IMG/VR virus record: IMGVR_UViG_3300002231_000752
Span: 66,798-89,498 of that record
Length of the DNA: 22,701 nt
Origin: a virus
Direction: 5' to 3' (one strand)
In this document: piece by piece, positions 10,047 through 16,795 of the stretch
How positions within the stretch are numbered: the stretch's first letter is position 1
How the letters are laid out: every line of letters begins with the position of its first letter
Program-made: the position numbers and the translations under genes
Notes under the pieces: generated by a model
What the model was told of the DNA's origin: nothing
Databases searched by the model: none
Seen by the model: only the letters and a program-made list of their open reading frames with translations

Positions 10047-11258
10047 TTAGCTACAATAGTAATAAAACGGGTCAACTCTTACTCCTGAAATAGATGGATG
10101 TTGATACTCAACATAGTTATCATACTGAGGTGTTCCTGATACATATGGGTTTAATGTTGGTCTCACAGCATCCACTGTTAACTTTCCGTAGCCAGCTTCG
10201 TTGAATGCTATAACGTCTATGTATCCCGCACTGACAGCACTTGGCATTGTGAATCTCAAAGCACTGTCACTATCAGTCACCCAGGAATCAATCTCAAGTC
10301 CAGAAAATCCTGGATATGAAGATGAAAGGCTTGGATTGCCGCCAGCAGGATTGTGCCATTGAACATATCCGTCCATTGCACTCAAAGCTGTTCCACTTGG
10401 AGCAACTGGGAACACTCCTGGCGATCCACTTACATATAATGTAGACACTGTATCGAACATAGTGCCGTTTATATGTATCGTCTTGTCTTCAACACATGGT
10501 ATCATCAACCATGGTTCTGCAAGATCAACTTGTGGTCTTCCTGAGATCGTAAAGTAATCTGTGTTGACATCTTCCTCCATGTAAGTCAGCATCGTTTCAT
10601 ATTTTGCATTCAAGTCAGAAATAGCTGTGAAGGAAGTATCAATATTGTAAATCTTACCTGCTGGTTCTTCTGGGTCTTTGTATACCCAACCTTCAATGAT
10701 AAATGATGTATTACCAATTACTCGATATGGAGTCGTTGGTGTTATCTCCAATGGATACTCAAAACTTACATTACCAGACCACTTAATAATTGTTCTGATT
10801 TCCTGCTCTGTATATGGAGCCTTCCAACTGACAACAATATATGGATCGTTGTACGGCATGAAGTTTGTAAGAATCTGATCCATGTCACTTTGGAATCTTG
10901 TTATGATAGACATGTTAATTGAGATGTCAATAGGAACTGGCTGGAGTGGATGTGTGAATCCTGTATCATTAACTCCCATGTTGTAATATGGGCCTTCTAT
11001 CTTATTGAAGACTCGACCAACATTCCTATTCATGTTTGCAACACTGATAGAAATAATTGGAAGCTTAATATGCTTTGCCTTGTTGACAAGATCATGAAGA
11101 GTCCTTGTCTTTGGAGCATAGACAAAATTAGTGTGAATCTTATCTTGAATATTCCTATCAGTGGAATTATCATAACGTCTGATTACAACATCATCAAAAG
11201 CATCACAAAATTGGGCAATCAACGTGCGAATCTCAAAGTTATAAGTTTCTAACTTCAT
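10047..11258 (-). CDS. 15: Tail sheath stabiliser/completion protein gp15-like, with C-terminal Ig-like extension
   Basis: In T4, gp15 caps the tail and joins it to the head. Here residues ~1-220 match the gp15 pattern: an N-terminal YNFEIRTLIAQFCDAFDDV segment, the core PVPIDISINMSIITRFQSDM with ILTNFMPYNDPY, and later VSFEYPL...SFIIEGWVY, all with counterparts in T4 gp15. T4 gp15 has 272 residues and this protein has 403. The additional ~150 C-terminal residues (VSTLYVSGSPGVF ... RFTMPSAVSAGYIDVIAFNEAGYGKLTVD) look like an IPT/TIG Ig-like domain that could decorate the tail. The start overlaps the upstream stop as TAATG, so it is translationally coupled. The gp15 assignment is from remembered family pattern, not a search. 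Confidence 0.72.
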   Translation of the reverse strand: MKLETYNFEIRTLIAQFCDAFDDVVIRRYDNSTDRNIQDKIHTNFVYAPKTRTLHDLVNKAKHIKLPIISISVANMNRNVGRVFNKIEGPYYNMGVNDTGFTHPLQPVPIDISINMSIITRFQSDMDQILTNFMPYNDPYIVVSWKAPYTEQEIRTIIKWSGNVSFEYPLEITPTTPYRVIGNTSFIIEGWVYKDPEEPAGKIYNIDTSFTAISDLNAKYETMLTYMEEDVNTDYFTISGRPQVDLAEPWLMIPCVEDKTIHINGTMFDTVSTLYVSGSPGVFPVAPSGTALSAMDGYVQWHNPAGGNPSLSSSYPGFSGLEIDSWVTDSDSALRFTMPSAVSAGYIDVIAFNEAGYGKLTVDAVRPTLNPYVSGTPQYDNYVEYQHPSISGVRVDPFYYYCS

Positions 11259-11572
11259 TAACCAAGCTTTTCTACTTCCTTAATAAATTCGTGTTCTGCA
11301 ATTTCATTAGTTGTCATTGGTGTTTCAACGATTGCTTCTTCTGCCTTCATTGATTCCCAATCAACACACTTCTTCATACACTTAGGACAGGGCATATAGT
11401 ATTTCTTCTTAGTTTCGTACATGGTGTAGAACCTGCCATAGCACTTCTTACAGCTTTGGCTTGGCTTCTTAATCAGAGGAACCTGAGACTTGTCCAGATT
11501 TGCTACTTCATCTGGTTCAACATAATACATCTCGCCACTAACCAAACTAAAAAACAACTTCAATTCTTGCAT
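11258..11572 (-). CDS. Small zinc-ribbon protein of unknown role
   Basis: This 104-residue protein has two cysteine knuckles, C41-x-x-C44 and C62-x-x-C65, with an additional C69, spaced as a zinc ribbon, and a basic stretch between them (TKKKYYMPCPKC). The C-terminus is acidic. The ATG has an AGGAG site and the gene is coupled to gp15 by TAATG, suggesting a structural or assembly role. I do not recognise a named family. Confidence 0.7.
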   Translation of the reverse strand: MQELKLFFSLVSGEMYYVEPDEVANLDKSQVPLIKKPSQSCKKCYGRFYTMYETKKKYYMPCPKCMKKCVDWESMKAEEAIVETPMTTNEIAEHEFIKEVEKLG

Positions 11573-11622
11573 CCTATTCTCCTGTTACTATCTGTATCTC
11601 TAATATCTTGTTGTAAAACTTG

Positions 11623-11934
11623 TTAATTGCCTTCTGTTGGCAACTGCTCCAACATCTCGCGTATGATTAAATCATTCTTTGACAACGTTGAAAGTCTGTA
11701 GTCAAAATACACTAATCCATCCTCTTCCCACTTCTCAATGGCAAAAGGGATTGGAACCTCAAATCGTTTTATATCAACATCGTTCTTTTTAACAGTAAGT
11801 TCGATATGATAATTGTTTTGTTTGAACAACAACAGCTTTCCCTTTCTATATTGCTTGTTGTTGATATATAACTTTAAATCCTTCTGTAATAACTCCATCA
11901 ATGTTTCTTCAATATATGTATCTGTGATAGTCAT
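11623..11934 (-). CDS. Hypothetical phage protein (103 aa)
   Basis: A 103-residue protein with alternating beta-strand-like segments (LLFKQNNYHIELTVKKND, VYFDYRLSTL) and an N-terminal helix (YIEETLMELLQKDLKLYI). There is no signal peptide or membrane segment. An AGAGGA site lies before the ATG. It sits between the zinc-ribbon protein and another unknown in the structural block. No family is recognised. Confidence 0.7.
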   Translation of the reverse strand: MTITDTYIEETLMELLQKDLKLYINNKQYRKGKLLLFKQNNYHIELTVKKNDVDIKRFEVPIPFAIEKWEEDGLVYFDYRLSTLSKNDLIIREMLEQLPTEGN

Positions 11935-11976
11935 TTATTCCTCTTATATATTTACGCACAAAAGGAATAAAAACAA

Positions 11977-12372
11977 CTACATATTCATAATCATTTGCTT
12001 ATTGCTACTTGACCACTTACTCATGACCTGAGTAAAGTACTCCCAAAACTGAGTCAACTCAGCTTCGTTTCTTATTGGCATTGCTGCTAAAATCACATCT
12101 GTATCAAGATTCACATTCCTATATGCTTGTATCAGAAGGTCGTACACCGTTATTAGATTGTATGCCTCTGCATTGAATGGTGGTCGCTGAGATGGTGCCG
12201 TAAAATGAAAAGCAGTCTTACCAGCGATACTGTTGAGGAGTAATGGGCTATTGGTACAGATAAATTTTCGTCTTGGACCGAATCCAGGCTTTGTATTTCG
12301 CCTAATAACCTTGACTTCAACCACATGACTAGCATATAGCTGCTTCAAACCATCATAATTCATACTAGCCAT
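11977..12372 (-). CDS. Hypothetical protein, first gene of the structural block (131 aa)
   Basis: The 131-residue protein has a basic, beta-rich N-terminal half (VVEVKVIRRNTKPGFGPRRK) and a helical C-terminal half (ELTQFWEYFTQVMSKWSSS). GGAG lies 8 bases upstream of the ATG, and a TAAATAATTA motif resembling a late promoter lies about 15 bases upstream. Orientation makes it the first gene of the run through gp15 and portal. No family is recognised. Confidence 0.7.
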   Translation of the reverse strand: MASMNYDGLKQLYASHVVEVKVIRRNTKPGFGPRRKFICTNSPLLLNSIAGKTAFHFTAPSQRPPFNAEAYNLITVYDLLIQAYRNVNLDTDVILAAMPIRNEAELTQFWEYFTQVMSKWSSSNKQMIMNM

Positions 12373-12383
12373 GTAAATCTCCG

Positions 12384-12395
12384 TAATTATTTACC
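12384..12395 (-). promoter_or_regulatory. Candidate late promoter of the structural block
   Basis: GGTAAATAATTA on the minus strand shares TAAATA-A-TTA with the element before the 866-residue fibre gene. A start about 10 bases upstream of the ATG at 12372 would leave GGAG in the leader. It has two mismatches to TATAAATA, so support is modest. Confidence 0.3.
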
Positions 12396-12421
12396 AATTA
12401 TGGAGGTTTAAAGGGAAAAGA

Positions 12422-12481
12422 CCCACATTCAGAGGTAGGATTTTCTAGCTGTGAGGAGAGAAAATGCACATGAAGTGTGGG
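12422..12481 (+). promoter_or_regulatory. Hairpin enclosing an upstream start site of the HNH gene
   Basis: The outer stem pairs 12422-12429 with 12474-12481 (8 bp, one G-U). The inner stem pairs ATTTTCT (12440-12446) with AGAAAAT (12459-12465). The apical loop contains GTGAGGAG, and the in-frame ATG at 12464 is partly in the inner stem. The structure would form only in transcripts started upstream of the late promoter. Confidence 0.5.
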
Positions 12482-12487
12482 CCTTTG

Positions 12488-12495
12488 TATAAATA
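12488..12495 (+). promoter_or_regulatory. T4-type late promoter TATAAATA for HNH gene
   Basis: An exact TATAAATA. By T4 rules transcription would start near 12501, giving a leader of about 14 bases that begins with GTGAGGAG and ends at the ATG at 12515. It places this plus-strand homing gene under late control inside a minus-strand region. Confidence 0.65.
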
Positions 12496-12514
12496 CTTAT
12501 GTGAGGAGATAATA

Positions 12515-13150
12515 ATGCAAACAAAAATCTGTACTAAATGTAATGCTGAGAAATCTATAGAAGAGTTTTATAAAGCTAAAAGTGGTAAGTATGGACGTAA
12601 CTCTAAATGTAAAACCTGTACAAAGGCTGCTGTGTTGGAATATTACAAAAAGAATACTGAAATATGTAAAGAACGACAATTAAAATGGCGAACAACAAAT
12701 AAGGAACATAAACTAAAAATAGATAAAGAATATAGGGATACACACAAAGATGAAATAAAGGCTTATAGAGAAAAAACTAAAAGTAGAAGATCAGAATACC
12801 ATAAAAATTATTGTTATAATAGAAGACAAACCGATGTGGATTTTAGAATTTTAAGCACATTGAGAAGTAGAATTAGTACAGCTATTAGACAAGATAGTGG
12901 TGATAAAGCGTATAAAACTATAGAATTATTAGGTTGTTCAATTAAAGAACTTAAACAACACTTAGAATCTAAATTCACTGAAGGAATGACATGGGATAAT
13001 TATGGGGATTGGCATGTTGATCACCAGATTCCATGTATCTCTTTTAATCTGAAAAACCCAGAGGAGCAAAAGAAGTGTTTTCATTATACAAATCTTCAAC
13101 CACTCTGGGCTTATGATAATCTTTCTAAAGGTACTAAAATTATTCAGTAG
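12515..13150 (+). CDS. Free-standing HNH homing endonuclease
   Basis: A 211-residue protein that probably cuts DNA to spread its own gene. The N-terminus has a zinc ribbon (C6-x-x-C9, C32-x-x-C35), followed by a long basic helix-rich region with many Lys/Arg. The C-terminal HNH core reads WHVDHQIPC (His167, Asp169, His170) and then FHYTNLQPLWAYDNLSKG. The start at 12515 is chosen because GTGAGGAG lies 6 bases upstream and TATAAATA precedes it. An in-frame ATG at 12464 also has GTGAGGAG and would add 17 residues. The gene is opposite in strand to both neighbours, AT-rich, and its end overlaps the GroES gene end by 11 bases. It interrupts no recognisable gene. Confidence 0.9.
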   Translation: MQTKICTKCNAEKSIEEFYKAKSGKYGRNSKCKTCTKAAVLEYYKKNTEICKERQLKWRTTNKEHKLKIDKEYRDTHKDEIKAYREKTKSRRSEYHKNYCYNRRQTDVDFRILSTLRSRISTAIRQDSGDKAYKTIELLGCSIKELKQHLESKFTEGMTWDNYGDWHVDHQIPCISFNLKNPEEQKKCFHYTNLQPLWAYDNLSKGTKIIQ

Positions 13151-13559
13151 TTTTTTCCTTTGGTTTAACGTGGCAAAATACACGTTCCTCATTGATGAAT
13201 AAAAGATTTTTCCCATCAAACTTAGTGATTGGTATTCCCTTATTATTTGGGAAAAGAACATAGCTACCAACCTCGCACTGATCACTAGCACCAGGTCCAG
13301 CCAAAAGAATTTTACCAACACGCCACATATCTTTACTGACACTAGCGTTAACTAAAACACCACCACGATCAACATATTCACCATCATCACCAACTTCATC
13401 AGCATACTCTATCATAAGAATATCACCTGTAACTCCTGTAATATCCCAATTGTTGGGAATAGCTTGTCCAGTGTACATATCCAAGTCAATTGACTTCATT
13501 GGTGGCAATCCATGTATCTTCGACTCCAACCCGCGCATTTTTAGATGTTCGTCACCCAT
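13140..13559 (-). CDS. GroES-like co-chaperonin (gp31 type)
   Basis: Would replace host GroES on GroEL to fold the large major capsid protein, as T4 gp31 does. The Cpn10 fold signature is visible: DILMIEYADEVGDDGEYVDR with a candidate mobile loop, then WRVGKILLAGPGA, CEVGSYVLFPNNKGIPI, and LLFINEERVFCHVK. The protein has 139 residues against 111 for T4 gp31; the additional part is a ~35-residue N-terminal segment. A GGGAG site precedes the ATG, just after the stop of the 53-residue gene. It is the last gene of the operon starting at 15786. Its end overlaps the oppositely oriented HNH gene. Confidence 0.85.
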   Translation of the reverse strand: MGDEHLKMRGLESKIHGLPPMKSIDLDMYTGQAIPNNWDITGVTGDILMIEYADEVGDDGEYVDRGGVLVNASVSKDMWRVGKILLAGPGASDQCEVGSYVLFPNNKGIPITKFDGKNLLFINEERVFCHVKPKEKTTE

Positions 13560-13561
13560 AA

Positions 13562-13723
13562 TTAATCTCCCAATTCTTTGACGACTTCTTTGATCTCGTC
13601 CTTGATGTCCTTGATCTGATCTCGGTAATCTGCTGCCGCTGTTCTCTTCATGCCAGTGACATCTATCAATCTCTTTTCAAGATTCAACAACTTGTTAAGT
13701 AACTCATCTCTGCTTTCTTCCAT
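13562..13723 (-). CDS. Small coiled-coil protein (53 aa)
   Basis: A 53-residue ORF from the ATG at 13723, reading MEESRDELLNKLLNLEKRL and ending in KEVVKELGD. It is almost entirely charged heptad-like helix, so probably a coiled coil. Its ATG overlaps the preceding stop as TAATG, AAAGGAG lies upstream, and only two bases separate its stop from the GroES ATG. This tight packing supports a real gene. Function unknown. Confidence 0.75.
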   Translation of the reverse strand: MEESRDELLNKLLNLEKRLIDVTGMKRTAAADYRDQIKDIKDEIKEVVKELGD

Positions 13724-14187
13724 TATACTTCTCCTTTAGCCTCTTCTAGATTACATTCTGCTTCAATCTCTTCGTTAACATATTCAGTTGTTGGTGTGTA
13801 AGGGAATTCTATTTTAACCCTGCTGTCTTTTGATGTGTATGCACTGCCATCTTTGTCTACGAAGACCCTTCCTTCTGAATTATACACACCAGTATCATCT
13901 TTGAAGACTGTTGAACAACGTTTGTTCTGCCATGTGCCTTCAATCACCTCGGTCCACTCATCATCTTCCCCTGTAAGTGGAGCTATTGGCTTGAATAATG
14001 CTATCTTCTTGAAAAGGTTTAGTGCGTATGGTGCTGAACTTCCACTATGTCCATATTTTGAAAATACTTCTACTAATTCTAAGACCTGTTTGCATAACAT
14101 TTCTTGCATATCATCTGACCAGTTGCCATCAGAGTCTACCCATCCAGCGGCCTTAAACTCACGCATTGCATGTTCTCTATAACTCAT
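13723..14187 (-). CDS. Conserved phage protein of unknown function (154 aa)
   Basis: Contains the segments HAMREFKAAGWVD and CKQVLELVEVFSKYGHSG, followed by SAPYALNLFKKIALFKPIAP, LTGEDDEWTEV and WQNKRCSTVFKD. I recall this combination from hypothetical proteins of many unrelated phages, with no assigned function. The sequence is soluble and acidic at the C-terminus. The start overlaps the clamp-loader stop (TAATG) with AAGGAG upstream, so it is coupled to replication genes. Confidence 0.8.
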   Translation of the reverse strand: MSYREHAMREFKAAGWVDSDGNWSDDMQEMLCKQVLELVEVFSKYGHSGSSAPYALNLFKKIALFKPIAPLTGEDDEWTEVIEGTWQNKRCSTVFKDDTGVYNSEGRVFVDKDGSAYTSKDSRVKIEFPYTPTTEYVNEEIEAECNLEEAKGEV

Positions 14188-14597
14188 TATTTCTCCTTTA
14201 ATCTCTTTCGTAGACTCTCAAGGTCCAGACCATACTCTTCTACATATAGTTTAACTTCACGCTTTGATAACTCTTTCGTAGATGCTACAAGTTCAATGGC
14301 AATATCCATGTCAGATTTCTTCTTTTCAGCCTTTGGTACCTTCTTGATATATCTAAGTCGTTTGTATTTTGATCTTGGAACGGTTGTCAAGAATAACTTA
14401 TACCATTGACTCTTATTTTCAAGTGATTGATACAGCTTGTTTGTGGTGCCGTTCAATAATCTAACCTGAGCACTTGAATACATCGACACCCAACGCTGAA
14501 TCATGTACGGCTGGAACTCACTCTCGTCATCTTTCTTCTTGAACAAAGAACCCGACTTCTTATAGAGTATGTCATTTATGTAATCAAATATTTTCAT
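14187..14597 (-). CDS. 62: DNA polymerase clamp-loader small subunit, gp62-like
   Basis: In T4, gp62 with gp44 loads the gp45 sliding clamp. This 136-residue basic protein has the order seen in short gp62 relatives of marine T4-like phages: an N-terminal IFDYINDILYKK helix, FQPYMIQRWVSMYSSAQV, a WYKLFLTTVPRSKYKRLRYI segment, and a C-terminal helical region (STKELSKREVKLYVEEYGLD). T4 gp62 is longer (187). Both ends couple to neighbours through TAATG overlaps. The assignment is by remembered pattern; gp44 and gp45 are not in the window. Confidence 0.6.
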   Translation of the reverse strand: MKIFDYINDILYKKSGSLFKKKDDESEFQPYMIQRWVSMYSSAQVRLLNGTTNKLYQSLENKSQWYKLFLTTVPRSKYKRLRYIKKVPKAEKKKSDMDIAIELVASTKELSKREVKLYVEEYGLDLESLRKRLKEK

Positions 14598-15184
14598 TAC
14601 ACAACTTTCTTAGTTGTCTCAACAAAGATATCTTGTAATGAAGTGTAGAAGTATTCAATGCCCCTATGCATTAATACAATCGCTTCGTCATCTTTCAAGT
14701 TTGTAGAGAAGGCAATCGCTGGTGCTTTCTTCCCACACTTGATATTGATACCAGTATACAATAAAACAGCACCGTCTACAAGTGTAACATCACTTACAGA
14801 TGCTTTGCCCTTGGTCTTAATGATACCATCTTCTTCAATTTCTTTGTGGACGATAATAGAAGACTTGTCAATCTCGACATCACACTGAAGAAACTCAGAA
14901 GCAAGTATGTTACCAATACAAGCATTGAATATGCGCTGATAGCACACACCAGCAAACATAGAAATATTAGGTATTTCCATACAAAAGTTAACCGCGTCAT
15001 CTGAATATATACCTTCCTCTCTTATGATGTTATCTTTGTCAACCAAATCCTTGACATCAACAGAAATAGGAGCGCGGAATGCGATTATATTTCCTATAGG
15101 ATGAGTCTTCTCCTGAAAATGGTCATATGCGAATCGCTTACGAAGATAACTACCGTCATATTTTTCTATCTTTTCTACAATCAT
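14597..15184 (-). CDS. DUF366-like protein
   Basis: A 195-residue protein. EKYDGSYLRKRFAYDHF, GNIIAFRAP, IYSDDAVNFCMEI, CYQRIFNACIGNIL, KASVSDVTLVDGAVLLYTGI and a C-terminal YFYTSLQDIFVETTKKV follow the order I recall for DUF366, a small family best known from archaea and thermophiles with unknown biochemistry. The ATG at 15184 is chosen because it overlaps the upstream TGA (ATGA) and places YDGS near the N-terminus as in the family. A GTG at 15220 would add 12 residues but overlap the previous gene by 40 bases. No catalytic claim can be made. Confidence 0.6.
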   Translation of the reverse strand: MIVEKIEKYDGSYLRKRFAYDHFQEKTHPIGNIIAFRAPISVDVKDLVDKDNIIREEGIYSDDAVNFCMEIPNISMFAGVCYQRIFNACIGNILASEFLQCDVEIDKSSIIVHKEIEEDGIIKTKGKASVSDVTLVDGAVLLYTGINIKCGKKAPAIAFSTNLKDDEAIVLMHRGIEYFYTSLQDIFVETTKKVV

Positions 15185-15786
15185 CTTATTGGGTGTATAA
15201 TTCCTTCCTTTTTGGCCCACGCAATGGATTCCTTGATAGCCTTATTCCATTTGGTTTTTGAAACTCCCTTGGGCTTAACAAGTTTAACTTCCTGTCGTAT
15301 TCCACCAACACATTTCTTCTTGCCCCATGATGTTTCATGTATTGGAGGAAGACTTGCAATAGTATTTGATTTTGGCTTTCTCTTCTTACTGACTCTTTTG
15401 GGTCTACCGTTCTGAGTGACATTGTATGTTCGCCTGCATTCGATACAATGGTATTTTTCAAAAACGTCTACAAGAGAACCAAACTTGGAAACAAGACGTT
15501 CCAACTGTTTCTTGGTTGTCTTTTTTTCAGTCTTACATTTTGAGCAGATAATTATGCTCTTACCAATTTTACTCTTCTTGGTTTTCTTGGTTTTCTTGGT
15601 TTTCTTCTTAGTCTTCTTGGCAACTTTATTTTTGGCCTTCTTATGCTTGCGCTGGATGGGTACGCCAGAGAATGGACCCTCAGATTTCTTCTTCTGTACA
15701 ATCTTACCACTTACTCTGTCTTTCTTTACATAAAGACCAGTTCTGGGGTTCTTGTATTGGACGATATCTTTCTTGTTATTTTTCAT
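15181..15786 (-). CDS. Lysine-rich zinc-ribbon protein, probably DNA-binding
   Basis: A 201-residue, very basic protein in three parts. Residues 11-45 hold YKNPRTGLYVKKDR...KKKSEGPFSGVPI, a small module I recall from assorted phage and bacterial proteins. Residues 48-75 are a histone H1-like Lys/Thr tail made by a 9-base repeat (KTK). Residues 81-117 form a zinc ribbon (C81-x-x-C84, C114-x-x-C117), then a basic C-terminal region. It heads the operon running to GroES. There is no ribosome site; the -10 box ends 6 bases before the ATG, so the mRNA is predicted to be leaderless. DNA or RNA binding is inferred from charge and zinc ribbon. Confidence 0.75.
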   Translation of the reverse strand: MKNNKKDIVQYKNPRTGLYVKKDRVSGKIVQKKKSEGPFSGVPIQRKHKKAKNKVAKKTKKKTKKTKKTKKSKIGKSIIICSKCKTEKKTTKKQLERLVSKFGSLVDVFEKYHCIECRRTYNVTQNGRPKRVSKKRKPKSNTIASLPPIHETSWGKKKCVGGIRQEVKLVKPKGVSKTKWNKAIKESIAWAKKEGIIHPIR

Positions 15787-15792
15787 TTGGTG

Positions 15793-15821
15793 AGATTAAC
15801 ACATAAAATTTAGATTGTCAA
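15793..15821 (-). promoter_or_regulatory. Early-type promoter, predicted leaderless start
   Basis: TTGACA (15816-15821), a 17-base spacer, then TAATCT (15793-15798) with TGT just upstream. Exactly 6 bases (CACCAA) separate the -10 from the ATG at 15786, so transcription should begin at the A of ATG. Confidence 0.7.
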
Positions 15822-15823
15822 GA

Positions 15824-16287
15824 CTAATTCAACACTCTTATCTTAACACCCTTTGCTAAAAACATCTTTCTTGCTGCATCTCCCTTATATTTATCCTTTA
15901 CATCCTTTTCCTTTGGATCACCTATAAAAGCCAAGACAATTTCTTTAATACCTGCTTGAATTATAGCTTGTGCACAACCATTGCTACAAGGAAAATACCC
16001 ACGAGAAGAATACATGTATAGCCTACAACCCCGTAAATCTTTTGTGGCATTAAGGATGCATTAATTTCAGCATGTATTACATAATCATCTTTAAGTCCAC
16101 GATCCCAAGGGAACTCATCATCTGATATTCCTGTAGGAAACCCATTATAAGAAACAGAAACTACTCTATTATCCTCATCTACAATACAACAACCATGTTG
16201 ACTTCTTGGATCTTTGCTTCTTTTGGCTGCTAATTCAGCAATTCCAATGAATAACTCATCCCACGATATATAATCTTTACGTTTCAT
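15824..16287 (-). CDS. Deoxycytidylate (dCMP) deaminase, single-base frameshift
   Basis: Deaminates dCMP to dUMP, feeding dTMP synthesis. Zinc and catalytic motif HAE is at His72-Ala-Glu74, and the second motif PCSNGC gives Cys101 and Cys105. The spacing is Cys-x3-Cys rather than the usual Cys-x2-Cys, which is unusual. After HAEINA the frame runs into unrelated residues, while the next frame continues perfectly as ILNATKDLRGCRLYMYSSRG and on to the end. One base is therefore missing near 16057-16060. Corrected length is about 154 residues. Start chosen at MKRKDYISWDE (16287) rather than 16302, because the promoter at 16293-16321 would start transcription there. The gene is leaderless and without a ribosome site. 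Divergent from the plus-strand gene at 16369. Confidence 0.88.
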
Positions 16288-16292
16288 ACCAT

Positions 16293-16321
16293 ATAGTACC
16301 ATGGTTCCTATTGAAAATCAA
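16293..16321 (-). promoter_or_regulatory. Early-type promoter of dCMP deaminase, predicted leaderless start
   Basis: TTGATT (16316-16321), a 17-base spacer, then TACTAT (16293-16298) with TGG upstream (extended -10). Five bases separate it from the ATG at 16287. Its -35 abuts and shares one base with the -35 of the divergent promoter. Confidence 0.6.
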
Positions 16322-16339
16322 TGGTTTTTAGTAAATAAT
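16311..16339 (+). promoter_or_regulatory. Divergent promoter for the 16369 gene
   Basis: TTGAAA (16311-16316), 17 bases, AATAAT (16334-16339). The -10 overlaps AGTAAATAATTC (16330-16341), which resembles the TAAATA late motif, so the class of promoter is ambiguous. Confidence 0.45.
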
Positions 16340-16368
16340 TCAGAGATATATCTATTAAGGAGATTATT

Positions 16369-16794
16369 ATGCCTGAATACAAAAGAGTTTTCGAGAAAAC
16401 GTTGACAGAATTCAAGGATGTCAACATTGAGAGAAATCCAGCGGACGTTGAAATTGCGGATGAAGTTGATCCAGAAGCATTTAACGTAGACCCTATGGAT
16501 GCTAATGTTGGGTTTAAATCTAACAATATGGAACGTGATGTAGAGGAGCTAAAGGGCATCCTCAGTGAAATTGGACAGATGACAGAGAAAATGAAGGGTA
16601 TCAGTGAGAATATTGCTGAACTCGGAAGAAGTTTTTCTGACATAGGAAAGACATCAAAGACTGTTGCTAACATTAACCAGAAACTTCATGACCTAAATGG
16701 AGAATTAGAAGGCTATATCATCAGTCTACCCGCTCAAAAGGATGATAAGGAAGAAGAAATGGCCCCTGAGCAAGAAATGGGAGGGGAATACTAA
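16369..16794 (+). CDS. Hypothetical acidic coiled-coil protein, possible virion component
   Basis: This 141-residue protein has a basic N-terminal 20 residues (MPEYKRVFEKTLTEFKDV), an acidic region, and a predicted coiled coil from about residue 55 to 110 (hydrophobic heptads in VEELKGILSEIGQMTEKMKG). The tail is acidic (KDDKEEEMAPEQEM). AAGGAG lies 7 bases before the ATG. It is followed one base after its stop by the next gene. Composition resembles phage scaffold or internal head proteins, but no family is recognised. Confidence 0.7.
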   Translation: MPEYKRVFEKTLTEFKDVNIERNPADVEIADEVDPEAFNVDPMDANVGFKSNNMERDVEELKGILSEIGQMTEKMKGISENIAELGRSFSDIGKTSKTVANINQKLHDLNGELEGYIISLPAQKDDKEEEMAPEQEMGGEY

Positions 16795-16795
16795 G

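Noticed and set aside
15185-15220. GTG start for the DUF366-like gene
   Set aside because: It would overlap the upstream gene by 40 bases, whereas the ATG at 15184 gives the ATGA coupling and fits the family N-terminus.
16308-16673. Minus-strand 121-residue ORF opposite the 16369 gene
   Set aside because: It is antisense to a gene with a good ribosome site and promoter, is Ser/Leu-rich and has no ribosome site of its own.
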